Assembly: GCF_003390395.1 (NCBI RefSeq)
Contig: NZ_QUOV01000001.1
Span: 3,658,001 to 3,722,000 of the forward strand
Length of the DNA: 64,000 nucleotides
Direction of reading: 5' to 3'
Source of the DNA: Thalassotalea euphylliae
Lineage (GTDB): Bacteria > Pseudomonadota > Gammaproteobacteria > Enterobacterales > Alteromonadaceae
Part shown: piece after piece, positions 45,316-54,620 of the stretch
Layout of the letters: the number at the start of each line of letters is the position of its first letter
Numbering within the stretch: position 1 is the first letter of the stretch
Position numbers and translations under genes: made by a program
Notes under the pieces: model-generated
Database searches by the model: none
What the model was told of the DNA's origin: nothing
Seen by the model: the letters and a program-made list of their open reading frames with translations, nothing else

Positions 45316-46257
45316 TTGAAAAAGATTTTATGTCTTTTAATTACTTACCTCAGCATTGTTGCAAGCTCAGCGTTTGCCGAACAACTGCGCTTTAGTAAAT
45401 CTGATGCTGGCGATGGTTATGAGTTTAGCTATCAGTGGGTCGACTATGCTCAGCAAACTCAAAACATGCGCTTTACCCTTCCAAAAAAAGCGCTATTTTC
45501 AAAGTTTCGTAAGTTTCGTGCTTACAACCCAGATTTCGCAGTAAAGCATGTGCAGCGAGAAGTACGTAAGTACCTTAAGCAAAACCCATTATCAGGTATT
45601 AACATTAGCTATGGTAATGAACTCAGCGACATCAGTATCTCAGGGCGTAACCCAAGCGATGTTGCTAACGCAAGCCGAGAAATTCGAGCGCAAGAAACAG
45701 CCATTTTTAACGATTACTTAGCGAGCCAGTTTTATCATCAATTTACGGACCACCAAAATTCGCCTGGCATTAAACCGGATCACGTTCGCATTGCTCAAGA
45801 ATCTGTTGCCATGCTCGCCTCCACCAAATCTGTGATCTTAGACATCGTGAATGTTAAAAATATCCGTTTGGTGACTAATTATGTGCTTGGTTTTGTGCAA
45901 AACATTCCTTACTCGCCACTCGAGTCACGATTAACATCTTCTGGTGCAGGCTTTAATGTGCCAGCGAAAGTGTTGTGGGAGAACCAAGGGGATTGTGATA
46001 GTAAAATGACATTAACCATTGCCATGTTGCGGGCATTAATGCCGCGTATAAAAATGGTGATGATTTATATCGACCAGCATGCTTTTATTGGTCTTGAAGT
46101 ATTACCCGAACCAGGTGATGTCACCATAGTGCATCAGGGCAGAACCTTTTTATTGGGCGATCCAACAGGACCACGCTTAATGCCGCTAGGCCAATTATCT
46201 TTTGAGTCAGAACAAGCAATTCGCGCCAAACACTATACTGCCGAGATATTTGACTAA
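45316..46257 (+). CDS. Exported transglutaminase-like cysteine protein
   Basis: The start is placed at TTG 45316, which gives a perfect signal peptide (MKKILCLLITYLSIVASSAFA); the longer frame from 45232 has an unlikely N-terminus. The 313-residue protein carries a transglutaminase-like triad: Cys in ENQGDCDSKMTLTIAMLRAL, His in YIDQHAFIGLEV and Asp in FLLGDPTGPR. VTNYVLGFVQNIPYSP upstream is typical of the fold. It is presumably periplasmic. The target is unknown; relatives include bacterial transglutaminase-like cysteine proteinases. Its stop overlaps the end of the convergent kinase gene by four bases. Confidence 0.78.
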   Translation: MKKILCLLITYLSIVASSAFAEQLRFSKSDAGDGYEFSYQWVDYAQQTQNMRFTLPKKALFSKFRKFRAYNPDFAVKHVQREVRKYLKQNPLSGINISYGNELSDISISGRNPSDVANASREIRAQETAIFNDYLASQFYHQFTDHQNSPGIKPDHVRIAQESVAMLASTKSVILDIVNVKNIRLVTNYVLGFVQNIPYSPLESRLTSSGAGFNVPAKVLWENQGDCDSKMTLTIAMLRALMPRIKMVMIYIDQHAFIGLEVLPEPGDVTIVHQGRTFLLGDPTGPRLMPLGQLSFESEQAIRAKHYTAEIFD

Positions 46258-49200
46258 TCTACCGCGCTAAACTGCATGACTTTTATAATACTCTGGCAAA
46301 GATCTTCCGCACTTACCGGCTTAGCAATATGTAAGTTCATTCCCGCAGCTAAGCTTGCGCTTTTATCTTCAGAGCTTGCGTGTGCCGTCATCGCAATTAT
46401 GGGTAAGTCTTTGAACTTATCTTGCTCGCGTATCTTTCTTGCGGCCGTCAAGCCATCCATTTCAGGCATTTGAATGTCCATCAACACCACATCGAAATGT
46501 GATTGCGCTAAACACTCAAGCGCAACGCGACCATTTTCAGCAACAACAACCTCTGCCCCCATTGAGGCCAATAATTCTTGGGCAACCATTTGATTTACTA
46601 GGTTATCTTCAACAAGCAATACCAAAACGCCAGCTAGTGTGCCCGCTAAAGGTGCATTCGCTGGTCGCTCGCTCTCTGCGCTCGGTAAACCAATTACCTC
46701 AGGCTGTTCTGCTCCTGCATTAACTTGAATTAGCTCAGGAGCATCGGTCACGACAGCCTCTTTGGGCGTATGTTCGAGTACTTGCTCAGTATCAGTGGCC
46801 GCTACTTTTTCGTGCTGCAAATGATGATTTATCTTAGCTAAGGTGTGACGATATAGCGGACTATCAAACAATAAGTAAGATGAACTTAAGCTGGATAATT
46901 GATTCGCAATCGACGGTGAGATATTGGCCATAATTGGCTGGCATAGACCAATAAGCGCAATGTTTTCACATGCCTGCTCAATCGCCACCAGGTTATCATT
47001 AGCCGAGGCATGCTGTGCCTTATCATCAGTACTAACTAAGACAACTGCCCTACCGCCTAGCTTAAGCACTTGTAATTGCACTAAGCTTTCAACGAAATAG
47101 TACTGCCAATGATAGCTAGCAATAGCTTGTTGCATAGACTCAGGCAATTCAAAACCCAAACTAATAATGCTGATATCTGAACAAACCTTTTCTGTGCTCG
47201 GTGCAGCCAGTCGCAACGGGATTACAAAGCTAAACTCGCTGCCTTGCTCGGGCGTAGAACTGACCTTAATTTGCCCGCCAAACAACTCAATGATTTGTTG
47301 ACTAATTGATAGCCCAAGGCCAGATCCCCCGTATTCTCGCGTCATTGATTCATCTGCTTGCACAAACGCATCAAACAATCGAGCTTGTTTGTCTAAAGGA
47401 ATACCTATGCCAGTATCTGTCACGGCAAACTTGAGCAGTACATTTTGCTCATCTTTGCCCGCAACGGTGACACTGAGTGCAACCGAGCCTTGATGTGTAA
47501 ATTTGATAGCATTGTTAATCAGGTTGGTCAGTACCTGAGTTAGGCGCATTTCATCAACGATAACTTGAGCAGGTACATCAGCATCTATGTCAACAGCAAG
47601 CGTTAGTGCCTTTTGATGTGCCGCTAGTGTGTTAAGCTGTAAAACACGATCAACAATGTCATCAAAGTGCGCTGGTTCAAGGTTCAACCTGAGCTTGCCC
47701 GCTTCAATTTTGGCTAAATCTAAAAGTTCATCGATTAAGTGCAGTAAGGAAGAAGAGGCACTTTGTGCATTGGTCAAGTATTGCTGTTGGAACGCACTCA
47801 AGCGAGTGTTTGATAACAGCGCAATCATACCTTGAATTGCATTTATTGGCGTACGGATTTCATGACTCATGTTAGCCAAAAACTGACTTTTCGCCTGACT
47901 CGCTTGTTCTGCTTGCTCTTTGGCTGTTTGTAACGTTGATTGCACCGCGGTTTGTACCGAAACATCCCGTAAAATAGCAATTGAACCTAACGGTTGGCCT
48001 GCTTCATTAAAATAGCGGGTACAGAAAATCTCATAGGTGTCACCGCTTGTTTCAATCAGATCTTGATAACCAATGCGGCTTTCTTGTTCCGGTAGTTCAC
48101 TGAAGTTTTTCAATGCTTCTTGAACCGGTGGTAATAACAAGTTGTGAATATTCTTGCCAAGGAGCTCTGTTTCTCGGCTGCCGATATAGTGCTCGAAAGC
48201 TTTGTTACAGCCCGTTAGCAGATGCTGATCGTCGTAAAATATAATAAATTCAGGAATGCCATTAATCACTGAGCGCAGCAATACATAAGCCCTTTTTTGC
48301 TCTTCACTACGCTCAATTAAGGCTTGTGTTTTCTCGGCTACACGCGAGTCCAGTGCAGCGTTTTGCTGCTTTAATTGCAATAATAAACTACTGTTTTCAC
48401 CGAATATATTTTCGACTAAACGAAACCATGGCAACCATTCTTTTGTTGGTTTTACCTTACCTGGGCTACCCTGTGCACAATGCTCAATATGACTGATAAA
48501 CTCTGTTGCAGGCTTAATAAAGGTTTTGCGTGTCATGACATAAACTAGAGCTAGGAACGCCACTAAGCCGCAGTTAAACATGGTAATGTTAAAAGTGATA
48601 CGATTTTTCACTTGTCCAGTAAAATCATCATACGCTTGATATTGAATTAAGCTCCAACCGTTTACCGCTAAATAATGCTTTTGCAGCAACCAACCACGAT
48701 AAACCATATCTCCTTTAAAACTCATCAAATTCACTTGAGGTAAGGTCTGTAAGCTGTCTGGGACGATATCACGCCATGTGCTATTGGCAGTCATCTCTCT
48801 TTGATCTGAGGCTCGATGAACAAGCGCACTACCAACGCGATTAATCAACACATAACCTTGCCGCTCACCTTTCAGTGTTGGAAGCTTTTGCTGCAAGCTG
48901 GCAAGGTCAACATCAATAACAATCGCGCCTTTAAAGTTACCATCAAGAAATACCCCAGTGCCGATTGCCGCTTTTAGTCCTTGACCCGCAGCATCTTGAT
49001 AAGGCTCTGACCAGAAAAATGGCTCACCGGCTAAATTTTGCTGCCGCACTTGCCAAACAAAAGTTTCATTAAGCATGTGATCAGAGTAGCGCCACGCTTG
49101 ATGACCAATCCAAGGAAAAATACTGACAAAACGGTTCAAGGATAGGTAATAAAACCAAGTCGCATCAGGGTTATTATGGCTTGCAGTGACAAACCCCGGC

Positions 49201-49655
49201 GTTAATGCATTTGCCATCGCCAGCTCTTGCCACATGGCTTGATCAAAGCCACTAATTTGGCCTCGCCCTGTGATATTGCCGCGCAAGCGTTTGCGTTTTG
49301 TTAGCTCATCACGTGATGGGCTGTTTAGAAAATAACTATCCCCTTGCTGGACAAGCTCAGGCTGGTTTGTGAAAAGCTCTTCTGGGTGGTCTAGGTAATA
49401 TTGTGCAAATTGCTTCAAGCCAAGCAAACTTTGCTGGCTTTGCTCAAGGCTGTGATTAAGAATTTTGGCTTGTTCAGCAAGTTCCTGCTGATTATGTTCA
49501 AGGCGATGTTCTAGCTCGTGATAATAGCGATATACACCGACAGCAATGGCAAATAATGACAATAAAACAAACAGCACAAATACCGCTAGGTTATAGCGAC
49601 TAAACAAATTTACTTGTGGGATGTTTCGGTTCACTGAGCTGTCTTTACGATGCAA
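46254..49655 (-). CDS. Hybrid sensor histidine kinase (Cache-PAS-HisKA-HATPase-REC)
   Basis: A 1133-residue inner-membrane sensor kinase. It has a membrane helix near 22-44, a long periplasmic Cache-type sensor, and a second helix near 350-375. A PAS domain follows (VINGIPEFIIFYDDQHLLTGCNKAF), then HisKA with the phosphorylated His in ANMSHEIRTPINAI, HATPase with NLINNAIKFTH and GGSGLGLSISQQI, and a C-terminal receiver with DVVLMDIQMPEMDG. The region between the ATPase and receiver holds a decayed receiver-like stretch. The start is TTG 49655, with GTG 49634 an alternative. No cognate regulator is adjacent, so it may phosphorylate a distant partner. Confidence 0.92.
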   Translation of the reverse strand: MHRKDSSVNRNIPQVNLFSRYNLAVFVLFVLLSLFAIAVGVYRYYHELEHRLEHNQQELAEQAKILNHSLEQSQQSLLGLKQFAQYYLDHPEELFTNQPELVQQGDSYFLNSPSRDELTKRKRLRGNITGRGQISGFDQAMWQELAMANALTPGFVTASHNNPDATWFYYLSLNRFVSIFPWIGHQAWRYSDHMLNETFVWQVRQQNLAGEPFFWSEPYQDAAGQGLKAAIGTGVFLDGNFKGAIVIDVDLASLQQKLPTLKGERQGYVLINRVGSALVHRASDQREMTANSTWRDIVPDSLQTLPQVNLMSFKGDMVYRGWLLQKHYLAVNGWSLIQYQAYDDFTGQVKNRITFNITMFNCGLVAFLALVYVMTRKTFIKPATEFISHIEHCAQGSPGKVKPTKEWLPWFRLVENIFGENSSLLLQLKQQNAALDSRVAEKTQALIERSEEQKRAYVLLRSVINGIPEFIIFYDDQHLLTGCNKAFEHYIGSRETELLGKNIHNLLLPPVQEALKNFSELPEQESRIGYQDLIETSGDTYEIFCTRYFNEAGQPLGSIAILRDVSVQTAVQSTLQTAKEQAEQASQAKSQFLANMSHEIRTPINAIQGMIALLSNTRLSAFQQQYLTNAQSASSSLLHLIDELLDLAKIEAGKLRLNLEPAHFDDIVDRVLQLNTLAAHQKALTLAVDIDADVPAQVIVDEMRLTQVLTNLINNAIKFTHQGSVALSVTVAGKDEQNVLLKFAVTDTGIGIPLDKQARLFDAFVQADESMTREYGGSGLGLSISQQIIELFGGQIKVSSTPEQGSEFSFVIPLRLAAPSTEKVCSDISIISLGFELPESMQQAIASYHWQYYFVESLVQLQVLKLGGRAVVLVSTDDKAQHASANDNLVAIEQACENIALIGLCQPIMANISPSIANQLSSLSSSYLLFDSPLYRHTLAKINHHLQHEKVAATDTEQVLEHTPKEAVVTDAPELIQVNAGAEQPEVIGLPSAESERPANAPLAGTLAGVLVLLVEDNLVNQMVAQELLASMGAEVVVAENGRVALECLAQSHFDVVLMDIQMPEMDGLTAARKIREQDKFKDLPIIAMTAHASSEDKSASLAAGMNLHIAKPVSAEDLCQSIIKVMQFSAVD

Positions 49656-49737
49656 ATCAATATCTTTGGCAGTATATACGTAACTCAGCTATGGCGCACA
49701 GCAAATACTAATGTAGAGTGTGTAAAACTCATAAAAA

Positions 49738-49761
49738 AATAGCCGGCAGATGCCGGCTATT
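49738..49761 (-). terminator. Terminator after the aldehyde dehydrogenase gene
   Basis: AATAGCCGGC (49738-49747) pairs perfectly with GCCGGCTATT (49752-49761), loop AGAT. On the minus strand a run of seven T follows. Confidence 0.92.
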
Positions 49762-49784
49762 GGATAGTTGTGCGGGTTGAAAGC

Positions 49785-51212
49785 TTATCTTAAGAATAAG
49801 CCTCGCAACGCTTTAAACATAACGTCACGGTACTTCAAGATAAAGCGGTTTTTAGGTAACCAAGCTTTTGAATGTAATACTGTTTTTGCTTTTGAGAAAG
49901 TTAAGAAACCTTCGTGGCCATGATAGTGACCAATACCTGAATTACCTACGCCACCAAATGGGGCGTCATCCGCCATTACGTGCATTGCCGTATCGTTAAT
50001 TGACACACCACCACTGTGGGTGTTTTTCAGAATATGGTCAATCTTCTGTGCATCTTTCGACATGATATACAGCGCTAATGGACGTGGACGATCATTAATA
50101 AAGCTTATGACTTCACTAATGTTTTGGTACGTTTTAATTGGCAAAATAGAACCAAAGATTTCTTCCTTCATCACCTGCATACCATCATGCACATTCGTTA
50201 ATAAGTGCGGGTAGATCAAACGGCCATCACCTTCTTGTCGCTCTTTAACGGCATGAATATTCGCACCTTCAGCTTTCGCATCTTCTAGGAAGCGTTCAAT
50301 ACGTGCAAATTGGCGATCACTGACAATATGCGTTTGGGTATTGTTGTTTTTAGTCTCAAAGTGATATTCGCGGTAGCGCTTAACAAAGGTTTCAACAAAC
50401 TCTAACTCGCGGCTTTCCGGCACAAACACATAGTCAGGAGCAACACAAATTTGCCCAGAGTTCGTTGACTTACCCACGATTACTGCGTCTACAGCAATAT
50501 TCATATTGGCTGTTTCATCAATGATCGTCGGTGACTTGCCGCCCATTTCTAAAGTGATCGGTGTTAGGTTCTCAGCAGCGGCTTTAGCCACCATGCGGCC
50601 AACATTTGTTGAACCGGTGAAGATTAAATGGTCGAATGGCAATGCCGAGAATGCCGCACCAACATCTGCTTCACCTTCGATAATGCTGATGTGATCACTG
50701 ATCACAGAAACGACTTTACGCAATGCTTGGTTGGCGTGAGGCGTGAACTCACTCATTTTAATCATTACACGATTACCCGCTGCAATCGCTTGAATTGCCG
50801 GGCTAAGTGCAAGGAAAATTGGGAAGTTCCACGGCGTGATAATACCAACCACACCAAGTGGTTGATAATGTACTCTAACCGTTGATGGCGCCAACATTAA
50901 GCCAGCGTGACGCTTTGAAGGCTTCATCCACTTCTTCACGTTTTTTAGCGAGTAGTTGACCGCCATTACCGTCGACAGTAAATCAGAAATTAATGTGTCA
51001 AACTCACTGCGGTAACCGTAATCTTGCTTAAGTGCGTCGTAAATTTCCTGCTCGTGAGCAATCAAGGATTTTTTAAGTGCTAACAATACGTCTTTACGTG
51101 CTTGCAAACTTGGGTATGGTGTTTGTTTAAAGTTTGAGGTCATCACCTCAAAATCATTGTTGAGCTGAGCTAGGTTATCTTGATGCTCGGCAAGGTTTGC
51201 AACATTACTCAT
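49785..51212 (-). CDS. Aldehyde dehydrogenase, coniferyl-aldehyde dehydrogenase type
   Basis: A 475-residue NAD(P)-dependent enzyme oxidising an aldehyde to its acid. ATG 51212 is used because GGAG lies six bases upstream; a GTG at 51224 overlaps that site. Landmarks are PWNFPIFLALSPAIQAIAAGNRVMIKMSE, the Glu of ITLEMGGKSP and the catalytic Cys of NSGQICVAPDYVFV, plus EEIFGSILPI. The C-terminus (FLKYRDVMFKALRGLF-like, basic and hydrophobic) resembles membrane-associated members of the fatty or coniferyl aldehyde group. It follows a TetR gene by 52 bp on the same strand. Confidence 0.9.
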   Translation of the reverse strand: MSNVANLAEHQDNLAQLNNDFEVMTSNFKQTPYPSLQARKDVLLALKKSLIAHEQEIYDALKQDYGYRSEFDTLISDLLSTVMAVNYSLKNVKKWMKPSKRHAGLMLAPSTVRVHYQPLGVVGIITPWNFPIFLALSPAIQAIAAGNRVMIKMSEFTPHANQALRKVVSVISDHISIIEGEADVGAAFSALPFDHLIFTGSTNVGRMVAKAAAENLTPITLEMGGKSPTIIDETANMNIAVDAVIVGKSTNSGQICVAPDYVFVPESRELEFVETFVKRYREYHFETKNNNTQTHIVSDRQFARIERFLEDAKAEGANIHAVKERQEGDGRLIYPHLLTNVHDGMQVMKEEIFGSILPIKTYQNISEVISFINDRPRPLALYIMSKDAQKIDHILKNTHSGGVSINDTAMHVMADDAPFGGVGNSGIGHYHGHEGFLTFSKAKTVLHSKAWLPKNRFILKYRDVMFKALRGLFLR

Positions 51213-51264
51213 AATATTCTCCACTCACGGTAGCTAAATCTTGAATTCTTTTAACTTCAAATAG

Positions 51265-51822
51265 TTAATTTTTAACAGCGACAACACTGTCGATAATAAT
51301 GCTCATTTCCTTAAGAAACTGGTCACGGGAAGACTCTTCCAGTAACAATCCTTTGCCTGCGGCAATCAAAGTAAACGCGATACCATCAGCATGCTCACTG
51401 GACACTAGATTATGGCGAGCTAAAAAATCAGCGAGTCGCGTTTTTAAACGCAATGGCCAATCATCCCCTGAGCACTTTTCTGACTGAAATACATCGTCTA
51501 GGATTTCAGTGCCATGCGGGTTACTGACAATTTCAATCGCATCACCAATAAATATGTCAAACACTTGATGCAAGGTTTGCATTGGAGGCTGTTGATCATT
51601 GGTTAACGCCGCAAATATTCGGCCATACATCACCGAAAGATACGTATCTATTGTCCATTCATGACAACGTGTTTTAGAGCCAAACTTTTTATAAATCGAC
51701 TGTCTTGAAACTCCCGCTGCATTGGCAATTTCTTCCATCGATGTTTTGCGAACCCCATAACGGGCAAATGTTTCCAGAATATTTCTGGCACTTTCTTGTT
51801 CTTTAGTAAGTACAGCAGACAA
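51265..51822 (-). CDS. TetR-family regulator upstream of the aldehyde dehydrogenase
   Basis: A 185-residue repressor with a helix-turn-helix at ILETFARYGVRKTSMEEIANAAGVSRQSIYKKFGSK. It starts with TTG preceded by GAGGG eight bases upstream. The effector domain is not assignable to a known ligand. It is first in a two-gene unit with the aldehyde dehydrogenase, so it probably represses its own operon and responds to an aldehyde or a fatty compound. Confidence 0.9.
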   Translation of the reverse strand: MSAVLTKEQESARNILETFARYGVRKTSMEEIANAAGVSRQSIYKKFGSKTRCHEWTIDTYLSVMYGRIFAALTNDQQPPMQTLHQVFDIFIGDAIEIVSNPHGTEILDDVFQSEKCSGDDWPLRLKTRLADFLARHNLVSSEHADGIAFTLIAAGKGLLLEESSRDQFLKEMSIIIDSVVAVKN

Positions 51823-52252
51823 CGTCTAACCCTCAATAGATTGCAGACATAAATAACAAATTTGACGGTGGCCAATAATACACCACAACCACCCTATGTC
51901 AACAAAAGGGTTACAAAAAGAATTAAATATGTAAACATTGTCAATTATGAATGGGCTGTTCTAGACTGTTAAGCCACCAACACAAGGCTAGTTTGAGTGT
52001 GATTCAACACCAATTATTTGTTTGCGTTACGAATTTATAGAAACGTGAGTTAACCAGACCAGAGCTGTTCGGTTAGTTTTAATGCTTTCAGTGGCTTGAT
52101 AGGGATCAAGCAAAGTTATTTTTTGTGGACTTTCTCTCGCGAAGAAGGAACCAATATCGGGTAGCTTGCTATGATAAGCTAGCTAAATTTTTACGCCGGA
52201 TACATTACACATGGTAAACAACGCACATCGGTTATAACGAGGAGATTAAGGT
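51823..52252. other. Divergent promoter region, tetR-aldehyde dehydrogenase / TPR-GGDEF
   Basis: About 430 bp. A good sigma-70 type promoter for the leftward operon lies at 51875-51902. A ribosome binding site for the rightward gene lies at 52240-52244. A tiny 8-codon frame (52211-52237) precedes it and is not credited. No other gene is seen. Confidence 0.45.
51875..51902 (-). promoter_or_regulatory. Sigma-70 type promoter of the tetR-aldehyde dehydrogenase unit
   Basis: Read on the minus strand: TTGACA (51902-51897), a 16-bp spacer, and TATTAT (51880-51875). Transcription would start near 51868, about 45 bases before the tetR start codon. Confidence 0.55.
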
Positions 52253-52279
52253 ATCAATAATTTTTATCGACTTTTATTT

Positions 52280-54130
52280 ATGCTAAGCACCTTGCTTATT
52301 AGCCTGGATAGCCATGCCAACGACGAAGATTACCAAAGTAATGAATATTGGCAAACGCTGGCTGATCGCATTAAAGAAGATCCTAACCTCGTTATTGAAA
52401 AAGCGCTCACTTTGCAGCAAAAGTTTAAGCAAGACCACCAAAGCTACAACGAGCTACAAGCGATGGCAGTATTGAGTAGCGCCTTAGTTGCAACCAGTCA
52501 ATTTGATCACGCAGAAATGGTGATTAACGAAGGGCTGGCGCGCGTTGACAAAGAAGGCTCTAGCATGCTCAAAATGCGATTTTTACGTGAACAAATCTTG
52601 CTTACCCATGAGCGTGGTCAGTGGCAACAGGTGATTATACTGTCATCTCACGCATTAGCACTTGCTGAGCAAGAAAATATGCCACAAATGATCGCCCACT
52701 TTCTTCACAATCGTTCGCGAGGATTAAGGGCATCAAGCCAGAACCAACAAGCACTAGCAGACATGCTAGCGGCTTATCAAATTGCCAAAGCGCACGATAT
52801 GAGGCTTATTTTAGCGGAAATCGTAAATAGCATTGCGTTAGTGCACCAAAATCTTGGTCAATTCGACGAAGCAATTCATTATTTTAAAGAAGCACTGACA
52901 TTTATCGATGCCGACAAAGACAAATTTGGCACCTCTATTTTACTTTACAACATCGGAACGCTTTACATACACAAACAAGACCTAACGCAAGCGAAAGAAT
53001 ATCTGCAACAAAGCTTAGCATTAAGCTTAACTTTGAATGACGAAATAGGCGTCGCTTACGTACACAGTCAACTCGCCACTATTGCCTATAACACTGGCGA
53101 CTACCAAAGAGCATTAAATCATATTGAGCAATCACTACCGGTATTTGAACAAGCAAAAATTTACCAATCGATCACTTTAGGTAAATTAAATTTGGCGAAA
53201 GTAACGCTCGCACAAGGGGATCACCAAAGGGCGCTAAATATGTTGCTCGCCCTTGAAAATGACATCGCTAACTTAAACAACGATACCCATAGCAAGGGCT
53301 ATTTGCTTGCTTTAGCACGCAGTTACCAAAAAAGTAGGCTTTTTCAACAGGCATCTGAGCAGTACGAGGCTGCCATTGCTCATATTGAACAAACCGCTAG
53401 CAAAAATAACAAAGAGTCACTGCAGAAAATTCAAACGCAGATGAATATTCAGCACGAACAGCAAAAAACTGAATTGCTAAAAAAAGAAAATGAACTGCAA
53501 AAGCAACGTATTGCGCAGCAAGATTTAAGGCAAAAGCTAGTCTACCTTGTCGCCACCACTGTCGTGGTGTTGATCTTAGTGATTCTGGTGATTTTGTTTC
53601 AGCAAATTCGATCACGCCGCAAGTTTCTTCGTTTGGCGCTAAGTGACGAACTGACGGGCGCCCCTAACCGCCGAAACATTCGTGAAAAAGGCGCAGTCAT
53701 GTTTAGCCAAGCAAAAACAAATGCCACTGAGCTGGCAGTTGCTGTGATTGATTTGGATAACTTTAAAACCATTAACGATAATTTTGGTCATGAAGCCGGT
53801 GACAACGTACTTAAAGCCTTCTATCAAGCATGTAAGCACAGTATTAGGTCGTCAGACAACATAGGTAGAATTGGCGGTGAAGAATGGTTATTAATCATGC
53901 CAGCGGCTAGTGAACAAAACATCACAGATGCATTCAAGCGAATAAGACAGACATTAAGCCAACAACAAATTGCTGGTGTTCCATCAACCCACCCAGTGAC
54001 ATTTAGTATGGGAGCTGCTGCGATAAAACCTGATGATAAAAAACTCGACGACGTGATTAGACGTGCTGACAGCGCTGTCTATAAAGCAAAAGCACAGGGC
54101 CGCGATCAACTGACCTTAGCTGCCATTTAA
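52280..54130 (+). CDS. TPR-repeat membrane diguanylate cyclase
   Basis: A predicted c-di-GMP synthase with a large periplasmic TPR sensor. TPR units run from about residue 30 to 370 (for example FDEAIHYFKEALTFI, LTQAKEYLQQSLALS), followed by a coiled coil, a membrane helix (LVYLVATTVVVLILVILVILF) and a GGDEF domain (LTGAPNRRNIREK, RIGGEEWLLIMPA). The signature is GGEE with Trp next, and RSSD five residues upstream is an inhibitory site. The first ATG is 52280, but it has no ribosome binding site and yields a signal peptide without a basic start. AGGAG at 52240-52244 is ideally placed for an ATC at 52253, which would add NNFYRLLF to the leader. The true start may be that non-AUG codon. Confidence 0.85.
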   Translation: MLSTLLISLDSHANDEDYQSNEYWQTLADRIKEDPNLVIEKALTLQQKFKQDHQSYNELQAMAVLSSALVATSQFDHAEMVINEGLARVDKEGSSMLKMRFLREQILLTHERGQWQQVIILSSHALALAEQENMPQMIAHFLHNRSRGLRASSQNQQALADMLAAYQIAKAHDMRLILAEIVNSIALVHQNLGQFDEAIHYFKEALTFIDADKDKFGTSILLYNIGTLYIHKQDLTQAKEYLQQSLALSLTLNDEIGVAYVHSQLATIAYNTGDYQRALNHIEQSLPVFEQAKIYQSITLGKLNLAKVTLAQGDHQRALNMLLALENDIANLNNDTHSKGYLLALARSYQKSRLFQQASEQYEAAIAHIEQTASKNNKESLQKIQTQMNIQHEQQKTELLKKENELQKQRIAQQDLRQKLVYLVATTVVVLILVILVILFQQIRSRRKFLRLALSDELTGAPNRRNIREKGAVMFSQAKTNATELAVAVIDLDNFKTINDNFGHEAGDNVLKAFYQACKHSIRSSDNIGRIGGEEWLLIMPAASEQNITDAFKRIRQTLSQQQIAGVPSTHPVTFSMGAAAIKPDDKKLDDVIRRADSAVYKAKAQGRDQLTLAAI

Positions 54131-54178
54131 CTTAGTTTTACACAAGCAGTAATTGGTTGGGGAAGTATTATAGATCAA

Positions 54179-54229
54179 GCTTACTTTTGTTTCAGGCTTA
54201 CTTTTGTTTCAGGCTTACTTTTATTTCAG
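54179..54229. repeat. 17-bp tandem repeat, three units
   Basis: GCTTACTTTTGTTTCAG occurs at 54179-54195 and 54196-54212, and with one change (A for G) at 54213-54229; a fourth unit begins GCTTA. It lies about 50 bp after the TPR-GGDEF stop. Confidence 0.85.
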
Positions 54230-54250
54230 GCTTATAGGATGAGTGTATTT

Positions 54251-54278
54251 ATATTTATCACAGCGCTGTGATAAATAT
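54251..54278. repeat. 28-bp perfect palindrome
   Basis: The sequence ATATTTATCACAGC followed by its exact complement spans 54251-54278 with no spacer. It could be a regulator site for the spondin genes, or form a hairpin ending the GGDEF transcript. The lack of a loop makes a protein-binding site at least as likely as a terminator. Confidence 0.6.
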
Positions 54279-54620
54279 GAAACCATTTAGAAACTACAAA
54301 ATAGCTGCGATTTAACGTAACAATGACTGAGATTGCTAATCTTGCCGGTTCGTAATACAGTATTCTAACATTGTGATGTACAGTGATGCTGTATTGCAGG
54401 CATTTATAGTAGCCTCAGAATCAGCTTCATAAGCTCTTCTTGCAAGTCACGTTAACACCACCAGACCTACCGAAACGCCTTTAAATTCGTTGCTTTTAAA
54501 CCACTTGTATAAGCCTCAGATACTTTTGTAATCAATTCGTTATAATTTTGTGAAGATTAGTTAGAAACAAACCTCTACTTTTAGATTGTTGCTCAGCACA
54601 TAAAATAAGAGGAAACAAAA

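Larger units (their letters stand above)
54131..54620. other. Repeat- and palindrome-rich intergenic region before the spondin genes
   Basis: These 490 bp have no gene but hold a 17-bp triple tandem repeat (54179-54229), a 28-bp perfect palindrome (54251-54278) and a looser inverted repeat AATACAG/CTGTATT (54354-54395). A TATAAT at 54541-54546 could be the -10 box of the spondin operon, though its -35 is poor. Confidence 0.55.

Noticed and set aside
52211..52237. 8-codon frame before the TPR-GGDEF gene as a possible leader peptide
   Set aside because: It has no ribosome binding site and no repeated regulatory codons, and no attenuator hairpin follows.
54179..54229. Triple repeat considered as a CRISPR array
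   Set aside because: The units are directly adjacent without spacers and only 17 bp long; no cas genes are present.
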